Shown piece by piece: positions 1-7,749 of a stretch of DNA of 12,056 nucleotides; positions within the stretch are counted from its first letter, which is position 1; the number at the start of each line of letters is the position of its first letter. The DNA is from CAYRZF01 sp964428805 (GTDB lineage: Bacteria > Methylomirabilota > Methylomirabilia > Rokubacteriales > CSP1-6), in the NCBI GenBank assembly GCA_964428805.1, contig CAYRZF010000066.1, positions 1 to 12,056 of the forward strand. The letters are read 5' to 3'. Below the pieces are notes generated by a model that had not been told where the DNA came from, ran no database searches, and saw nothing but the letters and a program-made list of their open reading frames with translations. The translations under genes and the position numbers were made by a program.

Positions 1-865
1 GGCGTGGTTTTGGAAGCGGAAGGAAGAAGGCGAGGAGGAGCAGCCCCGCAAGGTAGTCATCGCCGAGGGGCTCTGGATCAAGTGCGGTTCCTGCAAGGAG
101 ATCGTGTACCGGGCCGAGGTGGAGCGGGCGGGGCGGGTCTGCCCCAAGTGCCGCTACCCCTTCCGCATCAGCGCGCGCGAGCGCTTGGCCTTGCTGACCG
201 ACGAAGGCTCCTTCGAAGAGCGCGACGCGGGGCTCTCGTCGCAGGATCCGCTCGGCTTCAAGGACAAAAAGCGTTACCGCGACCGTCTCAAGTCCGCCAA
301 GGAGAAGACGGGCCTCGAGGAGGCCCTCATCTCCGGCCTTGCCCGCATCGGCGGTTTCCCCGTCGTCCTGTGCGTCTTCGAGTTCGACTTCATGGGGGGG
401 AGCATGGCCTCGGTGGTGGGCGAGAAGATCGCGCGTGCGATCGAGCTGGCGATTGTCAAGCGCGTGCCGCTGATCATCCTCTCCGCCTCCGGCGGCGCCC
501 GCATGCAGGAGGGGGTTCTGTCCCTGATGCAGCTGGCCAAAACCGCGGCAGCGCTCCAGCGCCTGGCGGAGGAGCGGATCCCCTACCTTTCGATTCTCAC
601 CGATCCCACCACGGGAGGCGTGACGGCGAGCTTCGCCATGCTCGGGGACATCAACCTGGCCGAGCCGCGGGCCCTCATCGGCTTCGCCGGGCCGCGGGTG
701 ATCGCCGAGACGATCCGCCAGGCGTTGCCGGAGGGCTTCCAGCGCTCCGAGTTCCTGCTCGAGCACGGCCAGCTGGATCTGGTGGTGGAGCGCCGGGAGC
801 TCAAGGCAACCCTCCGCCGTCTCCTCGCCTTCTTCGCGGATTCCCCCTCAGTTCCTCTTCCATGA
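1..865 (+). CDS. accD: Acetyl-CoA carboxylase, carboxyltransferase subunit beta (5' end just cut off)
   Basis: AccD pairs with AccA to form the cytoplasmic carboxyltransferase that moves CO2 from biotinylated AccB to acetyl-CoA, giving malonyl-CoA for fatty acid synthesis. The frame is open from base 2 and begins AWFWKRKEE, matching the usual MAWF-type AccD N-terminus. Base 1 (G) is therefore probably the last base of the start codon, giving about 288 aa, a normal length. Calling the start at the internal GTG (104) would lose half of the zinc ribbon. With Met as residue 1, the ribbon cysteines are C29, C32, C48 and C51. The crotonase-fold carboxyltransferase signatures are FDFMGGSMASVVGEK (129-143), SGGARMQEG (164-172) and DPTTGGVTAS (202-211). 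The stop codon overlaps the folC start (ATGA), so the two are probably translationally coupled. Identity is certain; only the exact start codon is outside view. Confidence 0.97.
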   Translation, partial: AWFWKRKEEGEEEQPRKVVIAEGLWIKCGSCKEIVYRAEVERAGRVCPKCRYPFRISARERLALLTDEGSFEERDAGLSSQDPLGFKDKKRYRDRLKSAKEKTGLEEALISGLARIGGFPVVLCVFEFDFMGGSMASVVGEKIARAIELAIVKRVPLIILSASGGARMQEGVLSLMQLAKTAAALQRLAEERIPYLSILTDPTTGGVTASFAMLGDINLAEPRALIGFAGPRVIAETIRQALPEGFQRSEFLLEHGQLDLVVERRELKATLRRLLAFFADSPSVPLP

Positions 866-2196
866 CCTACCCGGAGGCCGTCGGCAAGCTCCTCTCGCTC
901 AGGGGAGGGGAGCAGGCCGGTATGCGCCCCGGCCTCGAGCGAATCGAGGCATTGCTGGAAGCGCTGCGTCACCCCGAGAGACGGTTTTCGATCGTCCAGG
1001 TGGGAGGCACGAACGGCAAGGGATCCGTGTCCGTCATGGTGGCGTCCGTTCTCAAAGCCGCCGGCCTGAGCGTCGGTCTCTACACCTCGCCGCATCTCTG
1101 CTCGTTCCGCGAGCGTGTCCGCGTCAACGGCCAGGCGATTCCGCAAGAGGCGGTGGTCGAAGGGGTCGAGCGGCTCTGGCCCCTCATCCAGCAATTGGAC
1201 CCCACGGTCTTCGAGGCGGTCACGGCCTTGGCACTCGCCTACTTCGCCCGGCAGGGGGTGAATCTGGCGGTGCTGGAGGTCGGGATGGGGGGGCGGCTCG
1301 ATGCCACCACCGTGGGGACCCCCCGTGTCTCGGTCATCACGCCGATCGACTACGATCATCAAGCCTTCCTCGGCCGGAGCCTCGAGGAGATCGCGGCCGA
1401 AAAAATCGCCATCGTGCGGAGCGGTCGAGCGGTGGCGGCGGCCCAGGCTCCCGCGGTGATGGAACTCCTCTGCCAGCGCGCCGCGTCAGTGGGTGTTCCC
1501 CTCTGGCTCGAGAGGCGCGAGCTGACGGTGAAGCTCCTTTCGCGCGATCTCTCAGGCCAGCGGCTCCTGGTCTCGGGCCCAGGCTGGAGGGTGGATGACC
1601 TGTTTCTCCCGCTGCTGGGAAGCTTCCAGCCGCAGAATGCGCTGCTCGCCGTCGCCGCCGTGAAGGCGTTGGCTTCGACTGGGATCCGGGTCTCTGATGT
1701 CGCGATCCGCGAGGGCCTCGGGCGCGTCCGGTGGCCCGGACGTTTTCAGCTCGTCGGCCGCGAGCCGTGGGTGGTCCTGGACGGGGCCCACAACCCAGCG
1801 GGCGCCCAGGCCTTGGCAGTGTCGCTCCGGGAGGCCTTCGGCGATCAAGCGAAAACCGTGCTCCTGGGGATCTCGGCGGACAAGGACAAGGCGGGCATCC
1901 TCAAGGCCGTCTCCCCCATCGCCTCCCGCCTGATCCTGACCGCCTCGACTCACCCCCGGGCGACCCCGCCGGAGGAGCTTCGCGCCCTCCTTCCCCCGAC
2001 CGAGGGCCGAGTGGAGGTGATCAAATGCGTCGATGAAGCCCTACGCGTTGCCCTATCCCCTCCTCAGACCCCAATTGTCTGTGTGACCGGGTCCCTCTTT
2101 ACCGTTGCCGACGTTCTGACCGGCATGCGTGGTGGGGGTGATATTCCTTGCGAAATCGAAAGGGGGCGTGATAGCGTAGAATCCCTTTTTTCATAG
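862..2196 (+). CDS. folC: Dihydrofolate synthase / folylpolyglutamate synthase
   Basis: FolC is a cytoplasmic Mur-ligase-family enzyme. It uses ATP to add glutamate to dihydropteroate, to tetrahydrofolates, or to both. The protein is 444 aa, typical for the family. Visible motifs are the P-loop GGTNGKGS (48-55), SPHL (76-79) followed by a basic RERVRVNG stretch, GMGGRLDATT (141-150), the PIDYDHQAFLG segment (161-171) with a downstream lysine K181 where family members carry a carbamylated lysine, and the C-terminal-domain signature LDGAHNPAG (306-314). The chosen ATG overlaps the accD stop by four bases and begins directly at the family N-terminus. The same frame is open further upstream, but that part is only accD read out of frame. 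The last 20 or so residues (after VTGSLFTVADVLTG) are unconserved in appearance and run over a possible promoter for lptD. Bifunctionality cannot be decided from sequence alone. Confidence 0.95.
   Translation: MTYPEAVGKLLSLRGGEQAGMRPGLERIEALLEALRHPERRFSIVQVGGTNGKGSVSVMVASVLKAAGLSVGLYTSPHLCSFRERVRVNGQAIPQEAVVEGVERLWPLIQQLDPTVFEAVTALALAYFARQGVNLAVLEVGMGGRLDATTVGTPRVSVITPIDYDHQAFLGRSLEEIAAEKIAIVRSGRAVAAAQAPAVMELLCQRAASVGVPLWLERRELTVKLLSRDLSGQRLLVSGPGWRVDDLFLPLLGSFQPQNALLAVAAVKALASTGIRVSDVAIREGLGRVRWPGRFQLVGREPWVVLDGAHNPAGAQALAVSLREAFGDQAKTVLLGISADKDKAGILKAVSPIASRLILTASTHPRATPPEELRALLPPTEGRVEVIKCVDEALRVALSPPQTPIVCVTGSLFTVADVLTGMRGGGDIPCEIERGRDSVESLFS
2148..2182 (+). promoter_or_regulatory. Weak possible promoter ahead of lptD
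   Basis: TAGAAT (2177-2182) matches the sigma70 -10 consensus at five of six bases and lies 32 bp before the lptD ATG, inside the 3' end of folC. The best upstream -35-like hexamer, TTGCGA (2148-2153), is 23 bp away, which is too far. No good -35 sits at 16-18 bp. It is kept as a low-confidence candidate because the folC tail here looks unconserved and AT content rises locally. Confidence 0.22.
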
Positions 2197-2214
2197 GCAC
2201 TCACGAGACACTCG

Positions 2215-4383
2215 ATGACGCGAATCGCCTCCGGGCTCCTCCTGGGTTTTGCCTGCCTTGTCTTTCCCCCTTTCGCCTTTGCCCAAGCCCCGCTGACCCT
2301 CGGGGGGGACGTGGGGGGCGTCAACATCCTGGCGGACCACATCGAGCAGGTGGGGCCGGACCTGACGCTTGCCACCGGGAATGTGGAGATCACCCGGGGG
2401 GCGACCCGGCTCACCGCCGACCGTGTCGAGATCAACCGCGAGACCGGCGAGGCGGTGGCCCTGGGGAAGGGGATCTTCTACGACGGGGAGGACCGGTTGA
2501 TGGGCGACCGGATCGACTACAATATCAAAACCGGCACCGGGGTCGTCTACGACGGCTCGGCGTTCTCAGCTCCCTACTACCGGCTCTCTGGTGAGCGGAT
2601 GGAACGCGTGGCCGAAGGCGTTTACAACGTCCAGCGTGGGGTCTTCACCACCTGCGAGGGCGATCCTCCCCTCTGGTCCTTCAAGCTCGGACAGGCCACC
2701 GCCGATCTGAACGACCATATTGTCGGGCGCGACGTCTCCTTCTGGGTCCAAAAGGCTCCGCTGATCCCCTGGGTGCCATTCTTCGCCGCGCCGATCCGCC
2801 GGGAGCGGCAGACCGGCTTTCTCTTGCCCACTTTCGGGAACTCCAGCGAAAAAGGGTTTTTCGCCAGGATCCCCTTCTACTGGGCCATCAGCGACAGCCA
2901 GGACGCGACGTTTGCGCTGGACCCGTACTCGAAGCGCGGCCCGGGGGCGGATATTGAGTACCGCTATATCCTCTCGGAGACCAACCGGGGCGAGGCCCGA
3001 GGCTTCGGCATCCAGGAGACAGAGCGGGCCAACGACGCCCGGGGCCGCGTCGCCCTGAAGCACGACTGGCAAGTGACGCCCCGCTGGTCGTTCAAGGCGG
3101 ACCTCAACTATGTCTCCGACGACCTCTTTCTGCGCCAGTACGCCGACCGGTTGAATGAGCGGAGCCTTCAGCGGGCGCAATCCACTGCTTCCGCCTCCTG
3201 GCGCGGAGAATCCTGGAACCTGGTGGCGAACGGGTTCTGGTATCAGGACCTGACCACCGAGCAGCACGTGGAGCTCCAGCGGCTGCCCGAGATCCGGCTC
3301 CAGGGACTGCGGCAGCCCGTTCCAGGGACTCCGGGGCTCCTCTACGAGCTGCAGTCGGGCTACACCAACTTCGTCCGCGACGTGGGGTCCGAGGGGCAGC
3401 GGGCATATCTTCATCCCCGGGTGTCGCTCCCGCTCTCCGCCGGCGGGTTCTTCACCCTTACCCCTTTTGTCGGGGGCAGCGGGACCTTCTACGACAAGAC
3501 AGTGGTCGGCTCGACTGTGAGCGCGGGTGGCGTCCCCGTAGAGGTGACCGAAGACACCCCCCGAACTCGTGCCCTGGGGGAGGCGGGGGCTGACCTGGAG
3601 GCCCGGGCCGCGCGTGTCTTTGACGCGGGCGGGGCCCTGGGGATTTCCCGGCTCCAGCACCTGATCGAGCCGCGCGTGAATTATACGTTTATCGACGGCG
3701 TGAACAAGAGCAAGCTCCCCCAGTGGGAGCCCGGCGGAGGCGTGGTGAACCCGTTGGGCGTTCCCCTGGCTGAGCTGGGAATTGACCGCATTCCGAAGCT
3801 CAGCCGGTTCACCTACTCGCTCACCAACCGACTCAACGCAAAGCCCGAGGCCGGCGGCGGGCAGGAGGCGGTGCGCTGGGAGCTGATTCGTTTCGCCCTG
3901 GGCCAGACCTATGATTTCTTCCCACCCTTTGGAGGCAAGCCCTTCGGTAACGTCACGGGCGAGCTGACCGTCCAGCCCAACCAGTATTTTCGGTTCCGGG
4001 GAAACGCCGGCTATGATGTTTACGGGCAGGGCTTTCAGAGCGTCAACACTGACGTCTCGGCCATGATCCGGGACGTCACCGCCACGGCGGGCACCAGGTT
4101 CGACCATTCGGCGAAGATCGAATTCGTGACGGGACAGATCCAGGCCAAGCTCACCCGCAACCTGGATGCTCACAGCTCCATCAACTATGACGTCCAAAGC
4201 GGCACGCCGGTGGAGATGCGATTCGGTCTTGATGTCCTCTGTCAGTGCGCGTCCATCACGCTCGAGTACGTTCGCCGGGAGGGGAGCGGCCTGGCCCGCA
4301 ACGAAGACGAATTTCATTTCTCGGTGAACCTGCTGGGCCTGGGCCGTGTCGGGACCAAGGCCGGCCTGGGCGCGATCCAATGA
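2215..4383 (+). CDS. lptD: LPS-assembly outer-membrane protein LptD
   Basis: LptD is the outer-membrane beta-barrel that, with the lipoprotein LptE, places LPS in the outer leaflet; its periplasmic N-terminal domain receives LPS from LptA. The product is 722 aa, within the family range. Residues 1-23 form a signal peptide with a hydrophobic core and a likely cut after AFA before Q24. Residues about 35-145 form the OstA/LptA-like jellyroll (ILADHIE, GNVEITRG, LTADRVEIN, GDRIDYN). Family signatures follow: GVFTTCEGDPPLWSF (142-156), IPWVPFFAAPIRRERQTGFLLPTFG across 184-208, KGFFARIPFYWAISDSQDATF (213-233), then the barrel with a LQHLIEPRVNYTF motif. The mature protein has only three cysteines: C147, C676 and C678. 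The 18-bp gap after folC has only a weak GAG ribosome site. The stop overlaps the next start (ATGA). A long antisense frame across this gene is a high-GC shadow. Confidence 0.96.
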   Translation: MTRIASGLLLGFACLVFPPFAFAQAPLTLGGDVGGVNILADHIEQVGPDLTLATGNVEITRGATRLTADRVEINRETGEAVALGKGIFYDGEDRLMGDRIDYNIKTGTGVVYDGSAFSAPYYRLSGERMERVAEGVYNVQRGVFTTCEGDPPLWSFKLGQATADLNDHIVGRDVSFWVQKAPLIPWVPFFAAPIRRERQTGFLLPTFGNSSEKGFFARIPFYWAISDSQDATFALDPYSKRGPGADIEYRYILSETNRGEARGFGIQETERANDARGRVALKHDWQVTPRWSFKADLNYVSDDLFLRQYADRLNERSLQRAQSTASASWRGESWNLVANGFWYQDLTTEQHVELQRLPEIRLQGLRQPVPGTPGLLYELQSGYTNFVRDVGSEGQRAYLHPRVSLPLSAGGFFTLTPFVGGSGTFYDKTVVGSTVSAGGVPVEVTEDTPRTRALGEAGADLEARAARVFDAGGALGISRLQHLIEPRVNYTFIDGVNKSKLPQWEPGGGVVNPLGVPLAELGIDRIPKLSRFTYSLTNRLNAKPEAGGGQEAVRWELIRFALGQTYDFFPPFGGKPFGNVTGELTVQPNQYFRFRGNAGYDVYGQGFQSVNTDVSAMIRDVTATAGTRFDHSAKIEFVTGQIQAKLTRNLDAHSSINYDVQSGTPVEMRFGLDVLCQCASITLEYVRREGSGLARNEDEFHFSVNLLGLGRVGTKAGLGAIQ

Positions 4384-5492
4384 TCCCGCAGATTGATCTC
4401 ACCCGCCAGCACGCTGCGCTGCGAAAGGAGCTCCTCGAGGCCGTGGAGCGCGTGCTGATGTCGAGCCGCTTCATCCTGGGGCCGGAGGGGGAGGCGCTGG
4501 AGGCGGAGGTGGCGGCGCTCTGCGGGGTCCGCCACGGGGTGGGGGTGGCCTCGGGCACCGACGCCCTGCACCTGGCGCTCCGGGCCGTGGATGTGGGGCC
4601 CGGCGACGAGGTCATTACGCCGGCTTTCTCCTTCGTTGCCTCCGCCTCCGCGGTCCTCCACGCGGGGGCGCGGCCGGTTTTCGTGGATATTGATCTCCCG
4701 ACGTTCTCGCTGGACCCGGCTCAGGTGGAACGGGCCATCACGGGGCGCACCAAGGCCATCCTTCCCGTTCACCTCTACGGCCATCCCGCCGACATGGACC
4801 CCCTCATGGCGATCGCGCGTCGCCACCGGCTGGCCGTGATCGAGGACGCGGCCCAGGCCATCGGCGCTTCCTACGCCGGTCGGGCGGTCGGGAGCTTCGG
4901 CGACCTCGCGTGCCTGTCCTTCTATCCGACGAAGAACCTCGGGGCGTGCGGCGACGCCGGCATGGTGGTGACGGACCGGGAGGATCTGGCGGAGCGGGTC
5001 AGGCGGCTCCGGAACCACGGCTCTCAGGCGAAGTACCAACATTCGGAGCTGGGCTATTCGAGCCGCCTGGACGAGCTCCAGGCCGCGTTGCTCCGGGTGA
5101 AGCTCCGCCACCTGCCTGCCTGGACGGCGGCGCGGCGCGGGCTGGCGGCCCGCTATTCCAGCCTGCTCGCCGACCTGCCGCTGATCCTGCCCCACGAACG
5201 GCCGCCGGCGATGCACGTGTACCACCACTACACGGTCCTGTCACCACGGCGCGACGATCTGGCCAAAGCTCTCGCGGACCTTGGGGTCGGCACCGCGCTG
5301 CACTATCCGCTGCCGATCCCGGGCCAGCCGGTGTTCAGAAGCGGGGGAGCGGTTCCTAGCGAGGCCGAGTGTCCACGAGCCTGGCAGGCCTCGCGTGAGG
5401 CCCTGTCGCTTCCGTGCTTTGCCGAACTGACGGCGGCCGAGGTCAAGACCGTGGCGCAGGCGGTCCGCCAGGCGGTGAGTCGGATCGGGTAG
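4380..5492 (+). CDS. DegT/DnrJ/EryC1 (WecE/WbpE-type) PLP sugar aminotransferase
   Basis: A cytoplasmic pyridoxal-phosphate enzyme that transfers an amino group, usually from glutamate, to a keto-sugar nucleotide used for LPS, O-antigen or other surface glycans. The 370-aa length is typical. Motifs: PQIDLTRQH at the N-terminus, SGTDALHLAL (59-68), GDEVITPAFSFVAS (75-88), the cofactor aspartate in EDAAQAIGA (D156), the Schiff-base lysine in FYPTKNLGACGDAG (K185), and RNHGSQAKYQHSELGYSSRLDELQAA from residue 211, typical of the WbpE/FdtB-like branch. The start is the ATG overlapping the lptD stop; the frame upstream is lptD read out of frame. There is no separate Shine-Dalgarno, so coupling to lptD is likely. 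The next gene begins one base after the stop and encodes a nucleotide-sugar dehydrogenase, so a UDP-3-oxo-GlcNAcA substrate (as for WbpE) is plausible. The exact sugar is inference. Confidence 0.92.
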   Translation: MIPQIDLTRQHAALRKELLEAVERVLMSSRFILGPEGEALEAEVAALCGVRHGVGVASGTDALHLALRAVDVGPGDEVITPAFSFVASASAVLHAGARPVFVDIDLPTFSLDPAQVERAITGRTKAILPVHLYGHPADMDPLMAIARRHRLAVIEDAAQAIGASYAGRAVGSFGDLACLSFYPTKNLGACGDAGMVVTDREDLAERVRRLRNHGSQAKYQHSELGYSSRLDELQAALLRVKLRHLPAWTAARRGLAARYSSLLADLPLILPHERPPAMHVYHHYTVLSPRRDDLAKALADLGVGTALHYPLPIPGQPVFRSGGAVPSEAECPRAWQASREALSLPCFAELTAAEVKTVAQAVRQAVSRIG

Positions 5493-5493
5493 A

Positions 5494-6816
5494 ATGGGAG
5501 CCATGAGCGAGCACGGCCAAAGACTCCGTCAAGCCCTCGAGCAACGCTCGGCGCGGGTCGGCGTCATCGGCCTCGGCTATGTCGGGCTTCCGCTTGCCGT
5601 CGCCTTTGGGAAGGCCGGCTTCTCCGTCCTGGGAGTGGACGTGGACCGGGACCGGGTGTCGCGGCTCAGCCTGGGGGAGAGCCCGGTTGAGGACGTCGGG
5701 AGCGACGAGCTGGCCACCCTCGTGGCGGCGTCCCGCCTGGCGGTCACCACCGAGACCTCCGCGCTGACAGCCACGGACGTGATCCTCATCTGCGTGCCGA
5801 CGCCCCTGGGGAAGTCGAAGGAACCGGACATTTCCCATATCGTGGCCGCCGCCGACGCGGTGGCGGCCATCCTGCGGCCGGGTCAGCTGGTCGTTCTGGA
5901 ATCCACCACGTACCCCGGCACGACGGAGGAGGTGCTCCTTCCGCGCTTCACGGCCCGCGGGCTCAAGGTCGGCGAGGAGTTCTTCCTCGCCTTCTCGCCC
6001 GAGCGCATCGACCCGGGCAACAAGCGCTTCGACCTGCGCGCCATCCCGAAGATTGTCGGGGGCATCACGCCCCGCTGCTCGGAGCTGACGGGGCTGCTCT
6101 ACAGCCAGATCATCGATCGGGTGGTGCCCGTGTCGGGGCCCCAGACGGCCGAGATGGTGAAGCTTTTCGAGAACATCTTCCGGAGCGTCAACATCGCGCT
6201 GGCCAACGAGCTGGCGATCATGTGCCGGCGGCTCGGGCTTTCGGTGTGGGAAGTCATCGAGGCCGCCGCCACCAAGCCGTTCGGCTACATGCCGTTCTTC
6301 CCGGGCCCGGGAATCGGTGGCCACTGTATCCCGGTGGATCCGTACTACCTCTCGTGGAAGGCGCGGCTGGCGGGTTACGAGCCCAAGTTCATGGCCTTCG
6401 CCGACGAGATCAACCGCCAGATGCCCGCCTACGTGGTCCAGTTGGCGGCCGACGCGCTGAACGAAAAGGGCCGGTCGGTGCGCGGGGCGAAGATCCTGGC
6501 GCTCGGCGTCGCGTACAAGGCGGGGGTGGGCGATGTGCGTGAGTCCCCGGCGCTGGAGATTCTGGAGACACTTCTGGCCAAGGGCGCTCGGGTCTCGTAC
6601 GTGGACCCGCACGTCCCCCGGCTCACCCTGGGCCAGCACCAACTCGTGGCGGTCCCCTGGCAGAGCGCGGATCTGGCGTCGCAGGATCTCGTCCTCATCC
6701 TGACCAACCATCCGGAGTTTGACATGCGGCGCGTGGGTGCGGAGGCGCCGCTGGTGGTGGACACCCGCAACGCCACGGGCTTTCTCGGCCCGCAGCCCAA
6801 CATCATCCGCCTCTAG
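5494..6816 (+). CDS. Nucleotide-sugar dehydrogenase, UDP-N-acetylglucosamine 6-dehydrogenase type (WbpA-like)
   Basis: An NAD-dependent cytoplasmic enzyme that oxidises C6 of a UDP-hexose twice to the uronic acid. Residue numbers count from the ATG at 5494 (440 aa). The Rossmann motif is VGVIGLGYVGLPLA (22-35); E170 lies in the SPERIDPGN segment (168-176); the lysine/asparagine helix is KLFENIFRSVNIALANEL (223-240); the catalytic cysteine is C278 in GPGIGGHCIPVDPYYL; the C-terminal UDP-binding domain has YKAGVGDVRESPALE (341-355). SPERIDPGN and DVRESPALE favour the UDP-GlcNAc/UDP-ManNAc dehydrogenase branch over UDP-glucose dehydrogenase. A second ATG at 5503 (MSEHGQ) is an equally good start; neither has a well-spaced Shine-Dalgarno. 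The gene is one base after the aminotransferase and 8 bp before the prenyltransferase. UDP-GlcNAc is the most likely substrate, but UDP-ManNAc cannot be excluded. Confidence 0.93.
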   Translation: MGAMSEHGQRLRQALEQRSARVGVIGLGYVGLPLAVAFGKAGFSVLGVDVDRDRVSRLSLGESPVEDVGSDELATLVAASRLAVTTETSALTATDVILICVPTPLGKSKEPDISHIVAAADAVAAILRPGQLVVLESTTYPGTTEEVLLPRFTARGLKVGEEFFLAFSPERIDPGNKRFDLRAIPKIVGGITPRCSELTGLLYSQIIDRVVPVSGPQTAEMVKLFENIFRSVNIALANELAIMCRRLGLSVWEVIEAAATKPFGYMPFFPGPGIGGHCIPVDPYYLSWKARLAGYEPKFMAFADEINRQMPAYVVQLAADALNEKGRSVRGAKILALGVAYKAGVGDVRESPALEILETLLAKGARVSYVDPHVPRLTLGQHQLVAVPWQSADLASQDLVLILTNHPEFDMRRVGAEAPLVVDTRNATGFLGPQPNIIRL

Positions 6817-6820
6817 GGGA
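6815..6820 (+). promoter_or_regulatory. Ribosome binding site for the UbiA-family gene
   Basis: AGGGGA overlaps the upstream TAG stop and ends 4 nt before the GTG at 6825. It supports that GTG as the start, because no ATG lies near the family N-terminus. Confidence 0.5.
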
Positions 6821-6824
6821 CGGG

Positions 6825-7718
6825 GTGGGACTGGCGCGGGGGGTCTGGATCTCGCTCCGCCCCCGCCAGTGGGTGAAGAACCTTTTCGTCCTCGCCGGGG
6901 TGATCTTCTCCCAAAACCTCTTCACCCCGCTCCTCTGGCCGGCCCTCGCCGCCTTTGCCCTCTTTTGCGCCCTCTCGGGCGGGATCTACCTCCTGAACGA
7001 CGTCGCCGATTACGACAGGGACCACCACCACCCCGCCAAGCGCGCGCGTCCCGTCGCCTCGGGGGCTCTTCAGCGCGGTACCGCCCTGGGAATCGGCGTG
7101 GGACTCCTTCTCGCGAGCCTCGCGGTCTCCTTTGTCCTGTCGGAGGCCTTCGGCTGGGTGGCGCTCGGGTATGTCGTTCTGCTCGTTGCCTACTCCGCGG
7201 GTCTCAAGCGCGTCGTGATCGTGGACGTGTTGACCGTCTCAGTCGGGTTTGTTCTCCGCGCCGTGGCGGGCACGGTCGTGATCGGAGTGGAGATCTCGGG
7301 GTGGCTCCTGATCTGCACGATCCTCCTGGCGCTCTTCCTCGCCCTGGGGAAGCGCCGGCACGAGCTGCTCACCCTGGAGGGGGTGGCCGCGAATCATCGG
7401 CCCATCCTCGCCGAATACAGCGCCGGCCTCCTGGATCAGATGATCGCGGTCGTGACGGCCTCCACGGTCACGGCCTACGCGCTCTATACGATGTCCACGG
7501 AAACGGTGGCCAAGTTCCACACGCGCCTCTTGCCGCTCACGTTGCCGTTCGTCCTGTACGGGATCTTCCGCTATCTCTACCTCCTCTACCGCCGCCAGCT
7601 CGGCGGCAACCCCTCGGAGCTGTTCCTCACCGACCGGGCGCTTCTGCTGAACACCCTTCTCTGGATGCTGACCATCATTCTCATCATCTATGTCCCGGGC
7701 CGCGTCATGTTAAAATAA
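6825..7718 (+). CDS. UbiA-family prenyltransferase, decaprenyl-phosphate phosphoribosyltransferase-like
   Basis: An integral inner-membrane enzyme. The closest characterised type (mycobacterial Rv3806c/UbiA) transfers 5-phosphoribose from PRPP to a polyprenyl phosphate, giving the precursor of a lipid-linked pentose donor. The 297-aa protein is strongly hydrophobic, with about eight or nine membrane segments. It opens with SLRPRQWVKNLFVLA (10-24). The first polar motif is NDVADYDRDHHHPAKRARPVASG from residue 58, with N58, D59, D62, D64 and D66 plus the basic KRxRPxAxG run typical of this branch. The second is YSAGLKRVVIVDVLTVSVGFVLRAVAG from residue 123 with D134, and LALGKRRHELL follows at 172-182. 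The second motif lacks the DxxxD of quinone or heme prenyltransferases, which favours phosphoribosyl transfer. The start is GTG after AGGGGA. The epimerase pair (DprE1/DprE2-like) and phosphatase that usually finish this pathway are not in the window. Confidence 0.88.
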   Translation: MGLARGVWISLRPRQWVKNLFVLAGVIFSQNLFTPLLWPALAAFALFCALSGGIYLLNDVADYDRDHHHPAKRARPVASGALQRGTALGIGVGLLLASLAVSFVLSEAFGWVALGYVVLLVAYSAGLKRVVIVDVLTVSVGFVLRAVAGTVVIGVEISGWLLICTILLALFLALGKRRHELLTLEGVAANHRPILAEYSAGLLDQMIAVVTASTVTAYALYTMSTETVAKFHTRLLPLTLPFVLYGIFRYLYLLYRRQLGGNPSELFLTDRALLLNTLLWMLTIILIIYVPGRVMLK

Positions 7719-7730
7719 CTGTCTAACTTT

Positions 7731-7738
7731 AAAGGAGG
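7731..7738 (+). promoter_or_regulatory. Strong Shine-Dalgarno for the DUF362 gene
   Basis: AAAGGAGG is the best Shine-Dalgarno in the window, 11 nt before the GTG at 7750, which is a somewhat long spacing. It sits in the most AT-rich spot of the region (7708-7733), a 31-bp gap after the UbiA-family stop. The gap also carries TAACT twice (7716-7720, 7724-7728) and the 8-bp palindrome CTTTAAAG (7727-7734), which overlaps the site. No convincing -35/-10 pair is visible, so independent translation initiation is clearer than a separate promoter. Confidence 0.6.
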
Positions 7739-7749
7739 ATTTCGGAATC

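Noticed and set aside
4..861. Upstream extension of the folC frame
   Set aside because: It is accD read out of frame: Arg/Gly/Pro-rich with no motifs. FolC homology begins at the ATG at 862.
2566..4380. 604-codon open frame on the minus strand across lptD
   Set aside because: It lies wholly inside a gene with unmistakable LptD motifs, its translation has no recognisable domain, and GC-rich coding DNA commonly leaves long open antisense frames.
5443..6711. 422-codon minus-strand frame over the dehydrogenase gene
   Set aside because: Low-complexity His/Arg/Asp/Gly-rich translation typical of an antisense shadow; the + strand product has a complete catalytic motif set.
7688..7716. Promoter with TAAAAT (7711-7716) ahead of the DUF362 gene
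   Set aside because: The hexamer is a fair -10, but no -35-like sequence lies 16-18 bp upstream, and the AT-rich stretch is partly the end of the UbiA coding sequence.
6719..7726. 335-codon plus-strand frame over the dehydrogenase end and the UbiA gene
   Set aside because: Pro/Arg/Gly-rich translation without motifs; the overlapping frame encodes a clear UbiA-family membrane protein.
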